Shown: positions 20,731 to 31,571 of the stretch, in pieces
Layout: the number at the start of each line of letters is the position of its first letter
Numbering within the stretch: position 1 is the first letter of the stretch
DNA from: Rhodotorula mucilaginosa
Lineage: Eukaryota > Basidiomycota > Microbotryomycetes > Sporidiobolales > Sporidiobolaceae
Reading direction: 5' to 3'
NCBI GenBank assembly: GCA_034406715.1
Contig: CP137864.1
Coordinates: forward strand, 930,001 to 994,000
DNA length: 64,000 nucleotides
Position numbers and translations under genes: made by a program
Notes under the pieces: generated by a model
The model's input: the letters and a program-made list of their open reading frames with translations, nothing else
Told to the model about the DNA's origin: nothing
The model's database searches: none

Positions 20731-22522
20731 CTACGCTTCCGAGTTAACTCGTTCTGGAGAACCTTCCAAGGTCGCGTCGTCGTCCTCCTCCTCCTCGCAG
20801 TCATTATCGTCTGCCGGTTCCTCGTCCTCAGCCGGCAAAGCGACCGGCACCTCGCGATCCGCAGCCGTGATTTCGTCCCCGCACCGCAAGCAAGTCCAGC
20901 TGTCGTCGGCGTCCTCTTCCGCCCTGACGAGCGTCCCCACGATGCAGTAGTAGCAGTACCGACACCGCCCGCGACAGTTGGCAACGTACGGGATCTTGAC
21001 GGCCGTGTCGCCCGCGCCGCCACTCGGACCGGACGAGGCGTGCAAGAGCGAAGCGGAGGGAAGAGTCGGGTCGGCAAAGGCTGTGGCGGCGGAAGCGGAA
21101 CCGAGTCCTGCCGGCGGACCGGTCGTGGTCGAGTAACAGATCGGGCAGGTGTGGTCGGGGAGGAAGGCGTACGGCCCGGCGGGCGGCACATCTCCGCCGG
21201 CGTCGTTGACACTTTTGTTGGACCCTGCTAGTGATCGGAGGGACGAGAGGCCGAGCGAGTTGGCGATCGGGGCGGGTAAGGTGGATGCGGCGCCGCGGAG
21301 GAGCGAAGATCGTTTGGCGCGGGACGAGATGGCTTTGGTGATCCGCAGGCGGAACCGATGCAGGTTGATGAGAGGGAGGAGGAAGAGCAGGAACTCCTAG
21401 GGGCGCGCAAATCAGAAGCGGGAATTGTTACTTATCAGACGGGGTTGATAAACTCGGAAGGGTGACGGAAACGGATCGTACCGTGAAGGCTTCCCAGACG
21501 AGTTGTCGATTTAGGAACTCGAAGCTGACGTTGGGGGTGAATGCTCGACGAGCATACACCAGCCTCATCTTGAGCACTCGGTCGATCAGTGTGCGGTATC
21601 TGCGAATCGGGGGCGAAAATCCATCGTCAATCTCAGAAAAGCGCATCCGAAGGCGAGCGAGGAAGGAGGAGGGGCAACTCACTTTCCGTTGTACAGGAAG
21701 ATGAGCAAGTTGGCCAAGCCGAGCAGGGCGCCCAGCCGCTCGGCCGCACTCAGCAGTTCCCACGCCGCGCGTTTCCATTCCCGCTTCCACAGCGCCACTT
21801 CGTCCTGTCTTCGCCGTCCTCCTCCTCCTCGACTCCGCAGCCGCCGAAGGTCGACGAGCGAGAGCCACGAGAGCGGTAAGGGTTCGTCGGCCCACGAAGA
21901 CTCGAGCATGCGGTCTTGCAGGCGCGATTGCAGATAGGGGGGCAGGACGACGAGCGCCGTGTAGGCGGTTTTCTGTACCGTCGAGAGTCCGGCGTCCGGA
22001 CCCGCGTGTCCGCCTGCATACGCTCGCTCGGATGGGTCAGGTTTGCGATCCTCGTGCGCCCGAATCTGGGAGTTTGCACTCACCCGTAGCGACCAGCTTG
22101 CCCTCGTCCCGGTACCGCAAGTTTTGGAGAGACGCGCCGTACGTCGCGTTACTCTCCCAGAGCGAGAGTTTCAAGATGGCGAGCCTGAGCATGGCCATAA
22201 ACTCTGGCTGCCAGCTGCGCCCTCCTGCAGACTGTAAGGACGAGGGGACGATCCCCACTCGGGTCAGCGTGTGTGAGCCAGCTGATACGTCACACGCGTG
22301 GCGCACCTTTACGCCATCGATCGCCGCGCTGACTGGAGCGTGCAAGATGCTCTCGAGTTCGCCGTCGAGCAGGTCGGCGTCGAGTTGGGCGACGCGAGAG
22401 ATCCGCAGCCGAGGCGAACTCCAACTCGCGACCGTCGTTCGGAGCGTAGGCAGTCGCGACAGCGAGGCAGGCGGAGGCTGCCAGAACCGCTCGAGGTCAT
22501 CCCCTGGCGTTGTGCTCGCCAT
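20731..22522 (-). CDS. PEX2: peroxisome biogenesis RING protein PEX2
   Basis: Five exons from the right: 22522..22307, 22231..22084, 22013..21683, 21599..21482, 21396..20731; 492 residues. The N-terminal Pex2/Pex12 membrane domain is recognised by RISRVAQLDADLLDGELESI, LWESNATYGASLQNLRYRDE, LSTVQKTAYTALVVLPPYLQ, YARRAFTPNVSFEFLNRQLV and WEAFTEFLLFLLPLINLHRF. The C-terminal RING begins HTCPICY and ends with RGRCRYCYYCIV and WTCLRCG, with a long Ala/Ser-rich insert between the first and second zinc pairs. PEX2 forms with PEX10 and PEX12 the peroxisomal ubiquitin ligase that monoubiquitinates the receptor PEX5 for recycling. A Glu/Asp-rich tail follows the RING. The acceptor of exon 3 has a close alternative a few bases upstream. 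Confidence 0.93.
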
Positions 22523-22733
22523 CGCTTAGTCGTCGATTGAGTAGTCGAGCAGAAGAGACGTTTCCGATCGAACCGCTCTCCGGCTTCTCGGCTAACTCGT
22601 CCAAATTTCTCTTTCGACTGACCACCGCCCGTAAATGAACGTTCAAAGGGTAACATGTCGTGATTAAAAGGAAAGTGGATGGGAGCAACCAAGAATGCAT
22701 CAAATCCCCCCCAGTTCGGCTACCAAGAAGAGC
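22523..22733. other. intergenic region, tandem leftward genes
   Basis: 211 bp between the YRB1 stop and the PEX2 start; the PEX2 promoter should lie here. Nothing distinctive seen. Confidence 0.35.
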
Positions 22734-24082
22734 TTAGGCAGTCGGCGCAGGAGCCGAAGCCGGACCACTCTCCTTGGTCGCGGCGTGCGCATCTTCCTCA
22801 GCCGGGCGCTGTGTATTTCAATATATTAGCCGAATAGTCTCCAAGAGAGGAAACCCGCGACCCGCGTCTCGCAAACAGGAGGGAGAGAGTGAAACGCACC
22901 TCCTCAGTCGGCTGCTTGACCTCCTCGCCCTGGACGACCTCAGTCTTCTCAGGCGGGGGGACGACGCCCTCGTCCTTGTACTCGGGGAGCTTGTCACCCT
23001 CGGCCTCGACCACCTCCTCCTTGGCGACCTCCTTGCCCTTCTCGACCGGCGCACCCGTCTGCGTCACCGACGTCGCGTCGGCCGCGACCGGCGCGTCCGA
23101 CTCGACCGGCGTCGGCGCCTCCTGCGACGAGCCGCTCAGGAGACTCTTGTTGATCTCCTGGGCCTCGAGGAACGCCTTCTTGAAGAGGTTGGCGTCTAGG
23201 AGCCGGGGGGAAAGGGAGCATTCGGTCAGGTTCTTCCCGGGGAGGGTCCTCACGGAATCAACAGCCACGCACTCTCAGAGTTGGCGAAACGGATAGCAAG
23301 AGTCTCGGCGGTCGGCTCGCCGTCGGAAACGTCGGCGGCAACGTTGTAGACCCACGAGCGGTCCGAGCCAATGTTGGGCGAGAGGGCCATCTCCGGAGTG
23401 ACTGCCAGGGCCCATGCGCGTCAGGTTTCGGCTTGCAGCAGAGGACGTTGCCCCAAGCCAGGCACACTCACCGTAGTGGTTGGCGCAGACCTTGAGGGTC
23501 TTGTCGCGGCGCATGACGAGGCGGACCTTCTTCGACTGCTTGTGCTGGAGCAGTCGGACGTCACCGGTGCCGCGCTCCTTCCACTCGGACGAGTCGGCAA
23601 TGAATCGGAACAGCTTGGCGCGCCTGGTAAAACCCAATGGACAGGTCGTTAGATTCGGTTTCTACCCGCTAGCGCGATGATCTCGAGGCAGGGTCGCGTG
23701 GGAGGGAGTCGAAGCCGCTCCTGCGCCAGCCATGTCCGCAGAAGCGTGTGCCAGGACAGCTCGTAACCTCCCATAGCGTGCATACTCGATGGTCCAGGCG
23801 CAGCTCAGGACGGGTGTGTGCTTCTGACGCCTGCGTTACTGTCCGCAGGTGGACCCCTCCGCTTCCACCCCAGGGCTTGAAGAGAGAAGGGGGGTCGAGG
23901 ACTGACATTTTGAAGAGCGCCTCCTCATCCTCCTCGTGGGTCTTGACCTCGACGGTCTCGCTCAGGCGGACGACGGGCTCAAACGTCGCGGTCGACTCCT
24001 CCTCGCCGGCGGCGGCGGGCGCGTTGGTGGGCTCTTCGGCAGACACTGTGGAATCGCTCGGGTCAGTAAGCATGTGCTGCAT
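22734..24082 (-). CDS. YRB1: Ran-binding protein 1
   Basis: Five exons from the right: 24082..23907, 23623..23472, 23401..23273, 23195..22900, 22808..22734; 275 residues. The Ran-binding domain runs from [20 protein letters not shown] through [47 protein letters not shown] and [18 protein letters not shown] to [20 protein letters not shown], very close to yeast Yrb1. It helps RanGAP hydrolyse GTP on Ran at the cytoplasmic face of the nuclear pore during export and import cycles. The C-terminal 100 residues are acidic and low in complexity. Intron 1 (23906..23624) is 283 nt, far above the local norm. The start is uncertain: ATG at 24082 and 24073 are in frame, but a strong branch site and a CCACAG acceptor just downstream would give MSAEEP with a divided ATG. 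Confidence 0.93.
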
Positions 24083-24596
24083 CCTGCAAGGACTCGCCTG
24101 GACTTGCTGTTGACTAGAGATGTGGTGGGGGAAAAGGATCAAAGTCGACGTCCACAAGGTCTCGCTCTCCAGCCAACCACGTCGACTCGCAGTGTCGGTA
24201 ACGTACAGGGAGCAGCTATACAAATGCTAGACGTCGGTATTCTGCTGCTCTGGCGCTTCAGTGGCGAGGCCCCTCCGCTTCCCTGCTTCTGCCCCTCAAG
24301 GGCTCTCGATCCGATCCCGCTTCGCTTCTCGAAGCGCAACAAAACACTCGATGCTTGACCGATGCTTTTACCGAACGGCCCAGCTACTGCTTTCTGCGCT
24401 TGTCGCGTGATTCGTGTCAACGGTCGAGCCGATCCTAGTCGGTCTGGCCGGACCTTGACCAGTTTTCAAGCGTGTCCAGTTCCGTGACCTGTGAGGGACT
24501 CATGACGGGTGTCTCTCTGTCTTCAAGCGCTTCGCTCTCCAGCCTTCGCTCTTCAGCACGACTGTCTATCTCTCCTTCTCCTCTAAAATTTCCGCC
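24083..24596. promoter_or_regulatory. divergent promoter region YRB1 / FAD oxidoreductase
   Basis: 514 bp between the two start codons. It may contain a 5'-leader exon and intron of YRB1. A CT-rich stretch lies just upstream of the rightward start codon near 24560. No other ORF supported. Confidence 0.4.
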
Positions 24597-26980
24597 ATGT
24601 TGCCACCAGCGCAGCCGGTGCTCACCCCTCGGTCCGAATCTCCCGACACAATGTCGCCCCTCGCGCTGCCTCCAGCGTCCCCCGCCTCTTCCGAGATTTC
24701 ACTCGAGGCTCTCGCTCTCAGTGACGTGGACAGCGACTGGTCCGAAACGGCCTCGTCCGCCGGCACCGACGACTCGTGCACCTCTGCGTGCTGCGATCAT
24801 TCCGCCTCTCCTCCTCCTCCTTCGCACAAAGCCGATTCCCCTTCACGAGCGACGACGAGCGAACGAGTATTGGCCACTGTCACGGAGGAAGCATGGTCTC
24901 CACTCGTCATCATCGGAGCTGGGCCGCACGCCTTGGCGCTCGCCACGCGCCTGAACGAGCCTCGTCCGGCGGCGCTCTACACCGATCTCGAGCATGCCCG
25001 ACTGAGCTGGTTGCAGCGCGACGCCGCCGCCGCCACCGCCACCGGCGAGCGACGCAATACGAAGTCTCGTCACAAGGCAGTCAAGGGTCACTGGCCGGCG
25101 CGGAAACTTGTCGCTCCGAAAGTAGCGACACTCGTCGCGGATGTTGTTGCCCCCGCGCCGTCGGTCCGGGTACTGGACTCGAGCGGCAGTGCCTGGCTGT
25201 CGCGATGGGACTCCTTCTTTGCCGGTCTGTCCATTCAACACCTCCGGAGCCCGATGACCTTCCACCCCAGTCCAGCCGACGCCGACGCCCTCGTCGCGTA
25301 CGCCCAACGAACCTCACGCGAGTCCGAACTCGAACCGATCAAGGGCGTCGTCGGGAGCGAGTTGAGCAAGCATCAGCGCAAGAAACGACGCGCGGGGGTG
25401 CGCAACTCGTCGATCGGCGGAACCAACTTGATCAATGAGCGGGACCGGCAAGACTACCAGCGCCCTTCGACGGCACTCTTTCGCGATTTCGTCCAGGACG
25501 ACCTCGTCGCTCGCTACCCAGTCCCTCGAGTCGAACACACCACCGTGACTTCGGTCGCGTACGGCCTGATCCACGTGCAGGGCGACGGACCACGCCTCGG
25601 TTTCGTGATCGATTCGGTCCGACCGGACGGCGTCCTCGAACGACGCGCAGCCCAAGCCATCGTCATGGCCATCGGTCCTTCCTCGGTCCCGGCCATCCCC
25701 TCGTGGTTGCTCCGCGCCACAACCTCCGCTCCGCCCTCCGCCTCCTTCTCGGCTGGATCCGAACCGGATCGTCGTCGGAACTCGAAGAAGAACCCGTGGG
25801 ACAAAGCGGCCATTTCTGGTCCAAGCTGGTGTCACTCTTCTGCATTTGCGGTCCCGGGATGTCGACCGCTCGAGGGCCCTCTGGGCGAGAAAGTCCGACG
25901 CGGCGAGCAAGTGCGCGTATGCGTAATCGGGGGCGGGTGAGTGCGATTCGTCTCCGCTCTCTGCAGACCTTGTGTGTTGCTGACTCTGCTTGACGTTCTC
26001 TCGCCAGGCTGACATCGGCCCAGATCGTCGACTCGCTTCTCTCGAAGGGAGTCTCTTCCGTCGTGCTCCTTGTCCGTTCGCGGATCAAGACCAAGCACTT
26101 TGACTTTGAGTGAGCTTCCTCCTTCCTCTCTCGCTCTCTCTCACAGCCATACTCAGTCTCCAAGATGGCTCTCTCGGTGCAACAGCCTCGAATGGGTCAG
26201 CAAGTACAACAACCTCCGCAAGATGGAGTTTTTCCAAGAAGCGGATCCGCGCGAGCGGTTCGAGCAGGTCCGCAGCAGTCGGAACGGCGGGAGCGTCAAT
26301 CCGACATTTGCGCGAATCCTCAAGCAGCACGAGAAGAGTGGACGACTCGAGATTTGTACGATGACGGAGGTCGAGGGAGCGGCTTACGACCCGGACTCGA
26401 ACAAGTGGACGCTCGACACCGTGACGACGCCTCAGCCGCCGAAACGCGACGACGACGACGACGACGACGAGGTTCAATCGCGCCTCTGCTCCCGCCGGAT
26501 CTTGTCCGACATTGACTATGTCGTCGCCTCGACGGGCAGCAAGCTCGACTTTGCCACCGGCGTCGACTTTCTCGCGCCGCTCGCTCACGCCGGACTCGTC
26601 CCCGAGACGGTGCACGGCCTGCCCGTCCTGACGCACGACTTGCAACTCTCGCCCTCGCTGCCGTTCTTTGTCCTCGGAGCGTACGCGATGCTCGAGGTGA
26701 GTGTAGTGCCTTCCGTTCACCTGATCCTTGTCGAATCGCTGACTCTTAGTCTTTCGCACGCGGACAGCTCGGCCCCGACGCGCTCAACCTCTCTGGGACC
26801 CGCGCAGGCGCCGAACGCGTCGCACACCGACTCGGCGAGCTGGGCATCTTTGAGCGTTACTCAACCTCGCCCTTGTCTCCGAAGCCCGCGAAAGAACCCA
26901 CGGAACGGATGAGAGCGAAGCAGGCGCGGAGCGGTGGCGAGGGCAACTACTTTGAGGGGCTCGGAGAAGTAGAAGCGTGA
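24597..26980 (+). CDS. FAD/NAD(P)-dependent oxidoreductase related to N-hydroxylating monooxygenases
   Basis: Four exons: 24597..25936, 26008..26109, 26186..26696, 26768..26980; 721 residues. An acidic Ser-rich N-terminus of about 100 residues precedes a first Rossmann fold VVIIGAGPHALALATRLN-like sequence (LVIIGAGPHALALATRL). A second dinucleotide fold reads VCVIGGGLTSAQIVDSL, split by intron 1, followed by VVLLVRSRIKTKHFDFD. Later elements are DYVVASTGSKLDFATG and, after the last intron, LGPDALNLSGTRAGAERVA. The arrangement of two nucleotide-binding folds matches the flavin monooxygenase/L-ornithine N5-oxygenase-like fold and the OSGIN-type family. Substrate unknown; no siderophore synthetase or transporter lies beside it, so a siderophore role is not supported. 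An Asp run (GAC repeat near 26450) sits in a loop. Confidence 0.82.
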
Positions 26981-27229
26981 AAAAAGTGTACAGATCTGTC
27001 AGGATGCATGAGCAGCGTGAGCGCGACTGATCTTGCGCGTCTGGGTCAGGCAAAGCTCTTGGAACGGGACCAGAATCCGGGGGGAACTGAAAAGTGTCTC
27101 TTCATTCGCGACTGCGCTGCAACTTGTTGCAGAACGGGACCAGCCCGTCCACTCGATGCCTGATAAATCGGGGAGTGTAAGTAACTCGGCGTGGAAAAGG
27201 CAGACTGTGAAGGGATTTGCGCACTCGCC
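26981..27229. other. convergent intergenic region
   Basis: 249 bp between the stops of the FAD oxidoreductase and GNA1, holding 3' ends only. No feature recognised. Confidence 0.35.
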
Positions 27230-27972
27230 TCACTTCCTGTACTTGGCCATCTCGCAGCCCTTGTTCTCGTAGCTATGGCGCGAAAGCGTGCCGTCAGTCA
27301 GGCCGGTGCAAGTAGTGGCAGCAGCAACAAGAAGAGCGGGCGTACCCGCATTTGGCGTAGAACGCTGCAGGAGCAGAAAATCGGTTAGGTTCTAAAACAG
27401 AAACCGGTGGAATCAAAACCACCGCAGCAGCGCTCACCTTCGTTCTTTGGATCGCAGTCGAGGATGGTCTGCAGGTACGCGTGTAATGGGTCAGGTCCAG
27501 ACCCACAGAAGAAAGGCAACCGCGGCCCGGCACGGACCTTGTACGCGCCGGCGTGCTCGCTGAGGGCGGTCAAGACCTCGATGAGCTTGAGGCCGAGTTT
27601 CTTGCCCTGCATGCGGGGGTCGACGACGACGTCCTCGATGTGCCCGCAGAGCCCTGCGTTCCTGAGAAACTTGCGTTCGAGAAAGACGGTCGCCTGCCCC
27701 ACTATCCGGTCGGCGTCGTCCTCGACGATGACGACGGGGAGGTACGTGAGCTGGGCGGCGTTGACGCGCTTGAGCTCCTCGAAGCGATTGGACCATGCCT
27801 GCTGGCCTACGTCGGGGGCGGCGGTGAGGTGGATCAACAGCTCGAGGTGTCCGCGAGCGTAGTCGGACGCGGCGAGGGGCCGGAGCGAGAGTCCGGCGGG
27901 CAAGCTGGAGAGGAGCTGCTGCGGCAGGAGCCCAGCATCGTACAGGTACTCGGTCTGCTCGGCTGCAGGCAT
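27230..27972 (-). CDS. GNA1: glucosamine 6-phosphate N-acetyltransferase
   Basis: Four exons from the right: 27972..27538, 27468..27438, 27364..27346, 27272..27230; 175 residues, the usual size. It transfers acetyl from acetyl-CoA to glucosamine 6-phosphate on the way to UDP-GlcNAc, needed for chitin, GPI anchors and N-glycans. GNAT landmarks are GLSLRPLAASDYARGHLELL, YLPVVIVEDDADRIVGQATV, FLERKFLRNAGLCGHIEDVV, the acetyl-CoA loop DPRMQGKKLGLKLIEVL, and YKTILDCDPKNEAFYAKCGY ending with CEMAKYRK. The last 60 residues are spread over three tiny exons (31, 19 and 43 nt), so simple ORF calls lose the C-terminus. The start codon is only 87 bp from that of the divergent SR-rich gene. Confidence 0.95.
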
Positions 27973-28059
27973 TTTTCTTGAAGGTGTATATGCAGAGTCA
28001 ACCGCGGGTCAAGTTGAGCGAACTGAAAGGTTGAACTCTCCCAAACACCTCGAGCGACT
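27973..28059. promoter_or_regulatory. very short divergent promoter GNA1 / SR-rich gene
   Basis: 87 bp between the two start codons. A TGTATATG stretch lies near 27985. Both promoters and leaders must overlap each other or the neighbouring coding regions. Confidence 0.5.
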
Positions 28060-29447
28060 ATGCCGCGCTCAGAGTCACCGGATCGCCGCTCAGAGCACTC
28101 TAGCCACCGCTCTCGCTCGCACAGGGAACCGGAAGAGCGCTCCGAGCGACACAGGAGTCGCTCCCCTCGCCGTCATTCTCATCATCATCACCGCCGCAGG
28201 GACGACGACCGCGACGACGACCGCAGCTCGCACAGGGACGGCCAGGGAGACCGTCACACGAGCAGTCGGGGCAAGGACCGCGAGCGCAGCAGGTCCAGGT
28301 CGAGGAGCCGAGACAGGTCCAGCCGCCATCGTGACAGGGAGGACCGCTCGCGCTCGCGCTCCAGGGACAGAGACAGGGCACGCAGCAGCCGCCACTCGAG
28401 CAAGCGCGACGACCATCGCTCGTCGAGGCGAAGTCCGGCAGCGGCGAGCTCATCCGGATCCGACTCGGACGACTCGCGCGACCACCGCCGTCACCGCCGA
28501 CGCCGTCACGACTCGCGCGACCGCGACGACAAGGACGAACGCAGGCGCAGGAGGGAAGAGAAGAAGGCTCGCAAGGCAAAGGTTCGCAGGCCCTCTTTTC
28601 GCTCAGAAGACGTCATCTACCCCTGTGCTGACTCCCCTCGTCACTCTTGCAGCGCGAAGAGAAGAAGCGCGCCAAAGCCGGACTCGCGCCCGTCGAATGG
28701 GGCAAACACGGCATCTTGACTGAAGCCGGTCAGTGCTTTTCCTGACGCCCATGTCCAGTGTAGGAAATACTGACCGCGAAGCTCGTGACGACAGACATTT
28801 ACACCAAGAGTGACGAGTTCCACGCCTGGATGATCGGCGAGCGCATGATGAACCCCGAGACGACGACCAAGGCAAAGGAGAAGGAGCTCTTCAAGCAGTT
28901 TATGGAGGTGAGCAAGCAACTACCCCTGCCGATCTCGCTCGCTCGCGCTGACACTCTGCCCCCCTTTTGCGCAGGATTTCAATACGGGTGCGCTTGTCAC
29001 CCTGGCGGAATCTGACAGACCAAAAGCTGACGACGGGTCACTCTTGCACCAGGCACGTTGCCGCACGAGAAGTACTACGACCTCAAGAAGCACGAGATGA
29101 GGATGAGCGCGATCAAGATGGGCGAGACGGTCGACACCTCGGACACGTACGACTTTAACCGCGACCTCGAGTGTGAGAGAGCCATTTCACTCCGTTTCTT
29201 CCGCTCCAGACTTCGTGCATCGATACATCTGCTGACCAAACTCCTGCTCGCGTCCTCGAACCCGCCAGCTGCAAGAGCCACGCACCGCCGCTCGGCGAGT
29301 ACGATCGACGACCAACTGCTCGACCGGAAACGGCTCGAGGACCTGCGTCGCGTGCAGAACGAGCGCGTCCAGCGCGAGAAGATGACCCAGCTCGGGCTCA
29401 AGGTCTCGGAGAAGCTCGGAGTCCGCTTGGAGGACAAGATGCGGTAG
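28060..29447 (+). CDS. Arg/Ser-rich protein with SCI1-like C-terminal domain
   Basis: Six exons: 28060..28581, 28653..28728, 28795..28907, 28975..28987, 29053..29172, 29269..29447; 340 residues. Residues 1-175 are almost entirely Arg, Ser, Asp and His, like splicing-factor RS domains. The second half carries a conserved-looking block: PVEWGKHGILTEADIYTKSD, EFHAWMIGERMMNPET and MEDFNTGTLPHEKYYDLKKH, ending in a basic helix (DDQLLDRKRLEDLRRVQNER). This block resembles the plant style cell-cycle inhibitor 1 (SCI1) family of nuclear proteins. A role in RNA processing or cell-cycle control is plausible but not shown. Exon 4 is only 13 nt, supported by splice signals and by the DFNTGTLPHEK reading across it. 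The last acceptor is less certain. Confidence 0.8.
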
Positions 29448-29717
29448 TCTTTTGCGGTCGCGGGGATCCGCTGTGCAATGCTGCGCGCTTTTCCACACTC
29501 GCGCCCAGAGTCTGACAAGAAGAGGAGATGTGGTGGGAGGCAGAGAGATTGCAAAATGCAGATGTGCGGAGAGTGTGGAATGTAGGGTCACACGCGTTGA
29601 AGAGGCTACAGCAAAGGTATCGAAAGCGCAGAGAGAGAGTGAGAGTGCGTAGTGTGACTGGGGGGTATCGAAAGCATGGGGTATTGATGTTGAACAGGGG
29701 AAAGGAGAAGCGGTATT
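29448..29717. other. convergent intergenic region
   Basis: 270 bp between the stops of the SR-rich gene and the acidic leftward gene. GA-rich on the plus strand. No ORF supported. Confidence 0.35.
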
Positions 29718-31229
29718 CTATACTTGTGGAGCAGGCGCGGGACGCTCGTCGTCGTCGTCGTCGTCGGTCGTCTCGACGGCCAGGATCCTGCCTTCGGCTC
29801 GGCGTTGGCGACGTCTCTCGCGCCGCTCGCGCAGGACTCGCTTCGCGAGGTACACGAAGCCGACGGTGGGCTCGCCCTCGCTGTCACTGACATGCGAGTC
29901 CGAGTCCGGGTCCGGGTCCGGGTCCGCTTGCGCTGCCTCGGCCTCGAATTGGCGCAGTTGCTGCAAGACCTCGTTCTCGGCCTCCCTTCTGCTCTTGGCC
30001 TTTTTCTGCGGACGAGGCGGCGACTTGTCGTCGTCGTCGTCGTCGTCGTCTGCTTCCACTTTACCGCTGCGCTTGCGCTTCCGAGCGGCGCGTTGTTGAG
30101 CGGAGAGATCGGTGTCTTGAGCGGCTTTGGCGTCGGCGCGGCGCATGGGCCCGCGATCGAACGGGTGCGGAAGGGTGTCGCGACCGACTCGAGGTTCCAT
30201 CGGGACGAGCTTGTACTGTGTGACGGACCAGGGGCGGAACGGGCGGAGGGCGGGGTCGGGCGAGAACGACTCGATCTGCCAGGAGAGCGGATCTCGGTCG
30301 GGGCGGTAACGGCGGTCGGTCCCGTCGACCGACTCGGTATCCGAGCTGTCGAGGTGCGGCATGTCGACGAGAGCAGGCACAATGTCGTGCCACCTCGCCT
30401 CGATCTCGTCCGAGCTGTTGCGGCCGTCGTCCGCGTCGACCGCCGTCGACCCGTTGCTGGTGCGGACGCCGTTCGGCGCGGGCGGCGAGCGCGAGAGCGA
30501 GCGCGACCGAGGCCTCGCACGCTGGGTCGTCTTCTTCTGGCTGGGACGAACGAGCGGCAGGCGGGGATGACGCGAGAGGAGGAACGGGAGAGCGACGGCC
30601 GAGAGAGGCGGTGCTGGAGGCGGTGGAGGCGGCGGACGGCAGCGCAGGTGACCGAGCACGAGGCGCGCTTCGGGCGCGACGCTGCACCGCGGTCGCTTCC
30701 GAGGTTTCACGGCGCCGTTCACGCTTGCTGCAGACGTCAGGGCGACCGGCGGTGCCAGCCCGAGTCGGCCGCTCGTCTCCGAGGTGCTCGTGGTGGGGCT
30801 CGTCGCCAGTCCGCCGACTGGATTGTCGCCGTCGCCGCCCACGACGCGCAGCGCGACCTGCTTGGTCTGCGTCAAAAGTCAACAGCAATATATACTCTTC
30901 AGTGTCCGTGGCTGCTCATGGCGCTGCCGAGTGCATCCAGTGCGAGGTACTTGACGCGTACCTGCACGCTCGTCGCCGTGTTCAAGCCGGGCTGGGCGCC
31001 GCTCTGCGCCCCAAAATTGGCCCGGCAGGGCAGCACCTGAACCGGTGAGTGTACGGCCAACACTTTGCCGGTGTGTATGCGAGGAGTGTGCTGAAACGAG
31101 AGAGGTCAGAAGCAGGTCAGTCTCCAGGATGTGGTATCCCACAGAAAAAACTCGTTCGTCTGAAAAAGGTCGATCAAATTGCAGTACCATCCAGCCTCGA
31201 CTTGGACTGTCGGTGGACCAAAGTGACAT
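29718..31229 (-). CDS. unrecognised acidic/basic low-complexity protein
   Basis: Modelled as three exons from the right: 31229..31143, 31090..30962, 30866..29718; phase 0 at both junctions, 454 residues. Not recognised. The N-terminal 75 residues look folded (HTPRIHTGKVLAVHSPVQVL, PCRANFGAQSGAQPGL, TKQVALRVVGG). Then come Pro-rich and Arg/Ser segments, a block around LSWQIESFSPDPALRPFRPW and TQYKLVPMEPRVGRDTLPHP, and a charged C-terminus with a basic KKAKSRREAENEV helix, an Asp-Pro repeat, and an Asp run. The mix suggests a nuclear protein; this is inference. The last two exons are well supported, but the first exon competes with another splice reading: GTATGT at 31230 and a TTTTTCAG acceptor near 31159 would make part of exon 1 an intron. 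Confidence 0.6.
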
Positions 31230-31571
31230 ACCTTGACTTGCGTACACACCTTTGCGTGTGTGAGGGCACGATGAGGGTGTGTGCACTGGCGCCGGAACGC
31301 AGAGTGTGAGTGAGGGACGCGAGGGAGGAAGGGAGAGAAAGGAGCGCAAGAGGCAAGTTTGTCTCGAGGCTGGGTGTGATGTTGACCCCCCACAACGCCA
31401 GGTCCAAGCTCAGTTGCGTTCCTGGTCCCTCCCCGCAGGTTTTTCTCCTCGGTTTTCAGGGGCCAGTCCACCGAGGAAATCGAGGAATCTCAGCTTTTCT
31501 CTTCTTCTCTTCCAAAGTTTGGCGTTCTGCATTCGAATGAAGACTGGTGCATTGTTGTACAACAAACTAGA
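31230..31571. other. intergenic region, tandem leftward genes
   Basis: 342 bp between the PCC1 stop and the start of the acidic protein gene. It contains the perfect 14-nt palindrome at 31552-31565, just past the PCC1 stop. The rest is GA-rich. A further upstream exon of the acidic gene cannot be excluded here. Confidence 0.35.
31552..31565. repeat. perfect 14-nt palindrome
   Basis: TTGTTGTACAACAA reads the same on both strands. It lies 6 bp beyond the PCC1 stop codon, in its 3' untranslated region. Confidence 0.7.

Noticed and set aside
24597-26980. Siderophore synthesis gene (SidA-like) reading of the FAD oxidoreductase
   Set aside because: Only general flavin-monooxygenase similarity is visible, and no synthetase, acyltransferase or siderophore transporter lies nearby.
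28090-28416. 108-codon minus-strand Ala/Val-rich hydrophobic frame
   Set aside because: It is the complement of the Arg/Ser-rich coding repeat and has no signal or membrane topology of its own.
29724-31040. 438-codon open frame on the plus strand
   Set aside because: No domain, composition of a shadow frame (Val/Arg/Gly-rich), and it lies antisense to spliced exons of the acidic protein gene.
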